Below are positions 58,901-64,000 of a stretch of 64,000 nucleotides of DNA, piece after piece. Below the pieces are notes generated by a model. It ran no database searches. It was not told the origin of the DNA and saw only the letters and a program-made list of their open reading frames with translations. Source of the stretch: Brachycybe producta (taxonomy: Eukaryota > Arthropoda > Diplopoda > Playtdesmida > Andrognathidae). Every line of letters begins with the position of its first letter. Within the stretch, counting starts at the first letter, position 1. Location: positions 20,122 to 84,121 of the forward strand of contig JAUPFP010000198.1 in assembly GCA_036925085.1 (NCBI GenBank), in the 5' to 3' direction. Made by a program: the position numbers and the translations under genes.

Positions 58901-59860
58901 GACCGGCCAGGTAAGTCGTTGAGTGCGGTTAAGTCTGGCTCAATGCACGGTAAACCTCCCTCCACGTGGGAGAGGAAGGGGTGTCCGACACCTTCCATGA
59001 GTAAGCGCCAGGGAGCTCAAAATGGAAGCGTTGTGGCGGAGAAGGAGGAGTCCCGGCATGCTAAGTCGAGCATGCCGGCCGGGAATCAGCCGATCCATAC
59101 CCGTCCTGTAGAGGCGGCGCGGATGGATGGTAGGATTATGCGTGACATTGTGGTCCGCATGCCTCCATCCTCCCCGAAGGTGGATGCGGTATCGAGCTTG
59201 CGAGTTCGATCGGTTGGAACCCTTCATCAGGTGACTACGCCCTTACCGATGGGTGAAGGAACCATGTTGGATGGAGTTATTGTTCCGCCAAAACGTGATC
59301 CCGTGACCCCCAGTGGGGGTACACCCTTCTTTCCGGGCCGCAGCGGTGGGGTATCTGATACCCTAGGACCGAAAACATTAACCTCTCCTGGGCTTGTGCC
59401 TAAGGGACGGTGTATTGGTGTGTTGCCCCCGTATTCAGATGCAGAGGTGTATCTGAATAACCGACTGTGTCTGTGGCAGGACCAGCCGGGAATGGGTGGT
59501 TACCAATACCACGGCTATTATCGTCTGGCAGAGCCACTGCCAGAGCCGTGGGTGGCGAAGCTACCACCGTACAACATGAACCATGTGGTGGCGTTCAGTT
59601 GTGAGGGTATACCGGTAGTAGTGGTCGTGAACCCGGTCCGGCAAGCGTATAGTTTTGTGGATGTGATGGGACTAGATGCCGAGATGGGATGTTTATCTCG
59701 GTGTGCAGCCCCATTGAGCCGACGCTTGTTGGGATGCGACCTAGAAGGTATGGCTGGTCAGATGGTTTCTCAGCCACTACCGGGGGCTACGATCGTGCCC
59801 GCGATCGCCCTGGTAGACCTTCTAACGAGCCGGGTGCTGAGAAGGCGCCCGCAGCTCTAA
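52988..59860 (+). pseudogene. pol: Pol region of retrotransposon copy 2 (about one break)
   Basis: Same parts in the same order as copy 1 at offset 36,657, with the same single break and a handful of amino-acid differences. Catalytic motifs of protease, RT, RNase H and integrase are all recognisable. Confidence 0.93.
57127..59860 (+). other. Long extension downstream of integrase, function unknown (copy 2)
   Basis: Counterpart of the copy 1 extension, open throughout, with two amino-acid differences by eye and a few silent ones. Confidence 0.75.
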
Positions 59861-60114
59861 GAGATTCCTTTCGAGGAATTGCGAATCTTGGAGGAAAACC
59901 GTCTTAGGGGGTCGGTCTTCGATCCTGGACTTGGGTGGCAAAACACCCAGGTGTGCTCGTGGTGGGCACACCGGTGGGCAGCGGAGTGGATGGGCTCCAC
60001 TCGCGCTCCACCGCCAGGGAAGCCGTCTGGACCCTAAGTGGTCAGGTTTGAGGGAGCAATCCGTGCTGGCTCGACCTGCCTGTTCCCGGGGCGGAACAGG
60101 GAAGTTGAGAGGAT
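59861..60114 (+). other. 3' untranslated segment with polypurine tract (copy 2)
   Basis: Same content as in copy 1. Polypurine tract at 60098-60113. Confidence 0.6.
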
Positions 60115-60933
60115 TGTGGCAACCTGGTCTGCTCAATAAAAAAATTTGATTGAGCAGACCAACTCCCTATGGTGATCTGCCTGGCAGTATATAGTAGGCT
60201 GTTGGGTCGGACGCCATTTTGGTGCCAGCAGACCTCTCACCATTGAAGTCAATGGGTGAGAGGTCAGAAGTGACCACTGTCCCCTCCAGGTGGAGTTGCC
60301 TGGAGGTTTCTTTGGCTTGGTCAGCCATTGAATCTGGGCAGTGTGTTGTAGGCAATTGACTGGAGAGGATCATCTTTGCTGGAGGCCAGGGTGGCCTCCA
60401 TTCTCCATTGTTTGGATCTTCTTTGGTTCTTCTTGGTTTGCCTCTTGTTTGCTTCCATGGGGGCTTGGCTGGTGGATTGCACCAGCCAAGTTGTGTGGAA
60501 TATTATTATAACCACTGCTCAATTTAATCTCACTAAGTAAGTGTTAATAAAAACACCTTTTTATTTTACTTACATCTGTGTCGTGTTTTATTGGGGAGTA
60601 CCGCGGGGAGGGTGGGGATTCAACGGGATTCCACCATCTCTTTCCGGCCTATTGTCGGCCGGTACTTACGTCGGCTCGCGGTGGAATCCTTTCCACCGCG
60701 AGCCGACGTAAGTACCGGCCGACAATATTCTCGTTGTGGCGGCGGACCGACCGTCGTGTCCGACGAGGGAGACTCCGGTGGAGCCGACGTTTCCCAACGT
60801 CACCGTGCAGAGGCGGCTACGGGTGCGATCCCGTCCCCGTTGGAGTCTGGTGCCGGGTAAGTTTTGGATTAAGTTCTTTTGGACTGTACTAAATCTGCCC
60901 GAGGTATTGTGACGGACCAGTCGGGTCGTTACA
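60115..60933 (+). repeat. 3' LTR of copy 2 (819 bp)
   Basis: Same as the 3' LTR of copy 1, including the long palindrome (60650-60727). At one position it keeps the 5'-LTR base where the copy 1 3' LTR has changed, so that change happened after the large duplication. Confidence 0.96.
60650..60727 (+). repeat. Perfect 36-bp-arm palindrome in the 3' LTR, copy 2
   Basis: Identical palindrome at the homologous position, so it existed before the large duplication. Confidence 0.95.
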
Positions 60934-63900
60934 AAATTGAAGTTTAAGTTGAATTTGAAATTAAAATTGAAGTTGAAATTGAAGTTGAAATTGAAGTTGA
61001 AATTGAAGTTGAAACTGAAGTTGAAACTGAAGTTAAAATTGAAGTTGCATTTGAAGTTGAAGTTGAAGTTGAATTTGAAGTTGAACTTGAAAGTGAAGTT
61101 GAAGTTGAAGTTGAAGTTAAGTTGAAGTTCAAGTTAAGTTTGAATATTGAAGTTGAAGTTGTAATTGAAGTTGAAATTGAAGTTAAAATTGAAGTTGAAA
61201 TTGAAGTTGAAATTGACATTGAAATTGAAGTTGAAATTGAAGTTGAAATTGAAGTTGAAATTGAAGTTGAAATTGAAGTTGAATTTGAAGTTGAAATTGA
61301 AGTTGAAATTGAAGTTGAAATTGAAGTTGCAATTGAAGTTGAAATTGAAGTTGAAATTGAAGTTAAAATTGAAGTTGAATTTGAAGTTGTAGTTGAAGTT
61401 AAAATTGAAGTTGAATTTGAAGTTGAAGTTGAAGTTGAATTTGAAGTTGAACTTGAAAGTGAAGTTGAAGTTGAAGTTGAAGTTAAGTTGAAGTTCAAGT
61501 TAAGTTTGAATATTGAAGTTGAAGTTGTAATTGAAGTTGAAATTGAAGTTAAAATTGAAGTTGAAATTGAAGTTGAATTTGACATTGAAATTGAAGTTGA
61601 AATTGAAGATGAAAGTGAAGGTGAAATTGAAGTTGAAATTGAAGTTAAAATTGAAGCTTAAGTTTAATTGAAGTTTAAGTTTAATTGAAGTTAAAGTTGA
61701 AGATGAATTTGAAGTTGAACTTGAAAGTGAAGTTGAAGTTGAAGTTAAAGTTGAAGTTAAGTTGAAGTTGAAGTTAAGTTTGGAATTGAAGTTTAAGTTG
61801 AATTTGAAATTAAAATTGAAGTTGAAATTGAAGTTGAAATTGAAGTTGAAATGGAAGTTGAAAGTGAAGTTGAAGTTGGAGTTGAAGTTAATTTGAAGTT
61901 CAAGTTAAGTTTGAATATTGAGTTCAAGTTGTAATTGAAGTTGAAATTGAAGTTAAAATTGAAGTTGAAATTGAAGTTGAAATTGACATTGAAATTGAAG
62001 TTGAAATTGAAGTTAAAATTGAAGTTGAATTTGAAGTTGAAGTTGAAGTTAAAATTGAAGTTGAATTTGAAGTTGAAGTTGAAGTTGAATTTGAAGTTGA
62101 ACTTGAAAGTGAAGTTGAAGTTGAAGTTGAAGTTAAGTTGAAGTTCAAGTTAAGTTTGAATATTGAAGTTGAAGTTGTAATTGAAGTTGAAATTGAAATT
62201 GAAATTCAAGTTAAAATTGAAATTAAAATTGAAGTTGAAATTGAAGTTGAAGTTGAAGTTGAAATTGAAGTTGAAATTGAAGTTGAAATTGAAGTTGAAA
62301 TTGAAGTTGAAATTGGAGTTGAAATTGAAGTTGAAATTGAAGTTGAAATTGAAGTTTAAGTTTAATTGAAGTTTAAATTTAATTGAAGTTAAAGTTGAAG
62401 ATGAATTTGAAGTTGAACTTGAAAGTGAAGTTGAAGTTGAAGTTGAAGTTAAGTTGAAGATGAATTTAAAGTTGAACTTGAAAGTGAAGTTGAAGTTAAA
62501 GTTGAAGTTAAGTTGAAGTTGAAGTTAAGTTTGGAATTGAAGTATAAGTTGAATTTGAAACTAAAATTGAAGTTGAAATTGAAGTTGAAATTGAAGTTGA
62601 AATTGAAGTTGAAATTGAAGTTGAAATTGAAATTGAAATTGAAGTTGAAATTGAAGTTGAAAATGAAGATGAAATTGAAGTTGAAATTGAATTTTAAGTT
62701 TAATTGAAATTAAAATTGAAGATGAATTTGAAGTTGAACTTGAAAGTGAAGTTGAAGTTGAAGTTGAAGTTGAAATTGAAGTTGAATTTGAAGTTGAAGT
62801 TGAAGTTAAAATTGAAGTTGAATTTGAAGTTGAAGTTGAAGTTGAATTTGAAGTTGAACTTGAAAGTGAAGTTGAAGTTGAAGTTAAGTTGAAGTTCAAG
62901 TTAAGTTTGAATATTGAAGTTGAAGTTGTAATTGAAGTTGAAATTGAAATTGAAATTCAAGTTAAAATTGAAATTAAAATTGAAGTTGAAATTGAAGTTG
63001 AAGTTGAAGTTGAAATTGAAGTTGAAATTGAAGTTGAAATTGAAGTTGAAATTGAAGTTGAAATTGGAGTTGAAATTGAAGTTGAAATTGAAGTTGAAAT
63101 TGAAGTTGAAATTGAAGTTAAAATTGAAGTTTAAGTTTAATTGAAGTTTAAGTTTAATTGAAGTTAAAGTTGAAAATGAATTTGAAGTTGAACTTGAAAG
63201 TGAAGTTGAAGTTGAAGTTGAAGTTAAGTTGAAGATGAATTTAAAGTTGAACTTGAAAGTGAAGTTGAAGTTAAAGTTGAAGTTAAGTTGAAGTTGAAGT
63301 TAAGTTTGGAATTGAAGTTTAAGTTGAATTTGAAATTAAAATTGAAGTTGAAATTGAAGTTGAAATTGAAGTTGAAATTGAAGTTGAAATGGAAGTTGAA
63401 AGTGAAGTTGAAGTTGAAGTTGAAGTTAAGTTGAAGTTCAAGTTAAGTTTGAATATTGAGTTCAAGTTGTAATTGAAGTTGAAATTGAAGTTAAAATTGA
63501 AGTTGAAATTGAAGTTGAAATTGACATTGAAATTGAAGTTGAAATTGAAGTTAAAATTGAAGTTGAATTTGAAGTTGAAGTTGAAGTTAAAATTGAAGTT
63601 GAATTTGAAGTTGAAGTTGAAGTTGAATTTGAAGTTGAACTTGAAAGTGAAGTTGAAGTTGAAGTTGAAGTTAAGTTGAAGTTGAAGTTAAGTTGAAGTT
63701 GAAGTTAAGTTTGAAATTGAAGTTTAAGTTGAATTTGAAATTAAAATTGAAGTTGAAACTGAAGTTGAAATAGAAGTTGAAATTGAAGTTGAAATTGAAG
63801 TTGAAATTGAAGTTGAAAATGAAGTTGAAATTGAAGTTGAAATTGAAATTGAAATTGAAGTTGAAATTGAAGTTGAAAATGAAGATGAAATTGAAGTTGA

Positions 63901-64000
63901 AATTGAATTTTAAGTTTAATTGAAGTTAAAATTGAAGATGAATTTGAAGTTGAACTTGAAAGTGAAGTTGAAGTTGAAGTTGAAGTTGAAATTGAAGTTA
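60934..64000. repeat. Hexamer satellite array, right segment (runs off the window)
   Basis: Type 2 satellite after the 3' LTR of copy 2. It matches 24277 to about 27360 at an offset of 36,657 bp, changing to 36,639 bp after an 18-bp net indel and a small rearrangement near 62.6 kb. The array is not finished at the window edge. Confidence 0.95.

Larger units (their letters stand above)
49685..60933 (+). mobile_element. Ty3/Gypsy-type LTR retrotransposon, copy 2 (duplicate of copy 1)
   Basis: Same length, same array position, same AAAT duplication (49681-49684 and 60934-60937) and same LTR-specific differences as copy 1, at a constant offset of 36,657 bp. By eye the two copies differ at only about 16 positions (about 0.14%). 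It is best read as one insertion carried along by duplication of the satellite. It shares the single pol break with copy 1. Confidence 0.97.
40580..64000. repeat. Higher-order repeat period 2 (partial, runs off the window)
   Basis: Second copy of the unit that begins near 950, containing retrotransposon copy 2 at the homologous position. Near its start it has a 24-bp local duplication relative to period 1 (around 40600-40650). It lacks one of the two 3,222-bp segments found in period 1. Confidence 0.8.

Noticed and set aside
49685-60933. Second independent insertion of the same family
   Set aside because: Target duplication, flanking array, LTR-specific differences and spacing are all the same as in copy 1. 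Two independent insertions would not share these.

Overview
This window is eukaryotic and non-genic. It is a very large satellite array built from a 6-bp unit (GAAGTT and close variants), interrupted twice by the same roughly 11.25-kb Ty3/Gypsy-type LTR retrotransposon. No host gene, tRNA, rRNA or CRISPR array is visible. A Gypsy element with CCHC gag, aspartic protease, RT/RNase H and a D,D-E integrase, sitting in kilobases of C-poor simple satellite, points to a repeat-rich and probably animal genome. I cannot name the species.

Layout: 1-13027 satellite; 13028-24276 retrotransposon copy 1 (+ strand); 24277-49684 satellite; 49685-60933 retrotransposon copy 2 (+ strand); 60934-64000 satellite. 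The satellite alternates between two flavours. Type 1 is GAAGTT-rich and carries recurrent landmark modules, including a CpG/EcoRI module. Type 2 is dominated by the 12-bp unit GAAATTGAAGTT. Both elements lie in type 2 array at the same array position, with the same 4-bp target duplication (AAAT).

The window is a higher-order repeat. About 950-27360 reappears as about 40580-64000, so the repeat period is about 36.7-39.9 kb. The two elements are exactly 36,657 bp apart. They are one insertion that was copied along with its satellite, not two insertions. A 3,222-bp internal segment is present twice in the first period and once in the second. The first ~950 bp look like the deleted tail of an earlier period.

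In each element: LTR (794 bp) - tRNA-Ala-like primer site - ~700-bp leader made of ~71-bp hairpin repeats - gag - a textbook -1 frameshift signal - pol (protease, RT, RNase H, integrase) - a ~900-codon extension of unknown function - polypurine tract - LTR (819 bp). Each pol region has about one break, which both copies share, so neither copy looks whole. The most unusual property is that the LTRs, leader, coding regions and 3' end are packed with perfect short inverted repeats (8-12-bp arms), far above what I estimate for chance. This suggests an RNA genome folded as a chain of stem-loops. The 3' LTR also carries a 36-bp-arm perfect palindrome whose 5' LTR counterpart is short and has its loop flipped.

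The many long open frames in the satellite are a by-product of a hexamer that has stops in only one of six frames. They are not annotated as genes.
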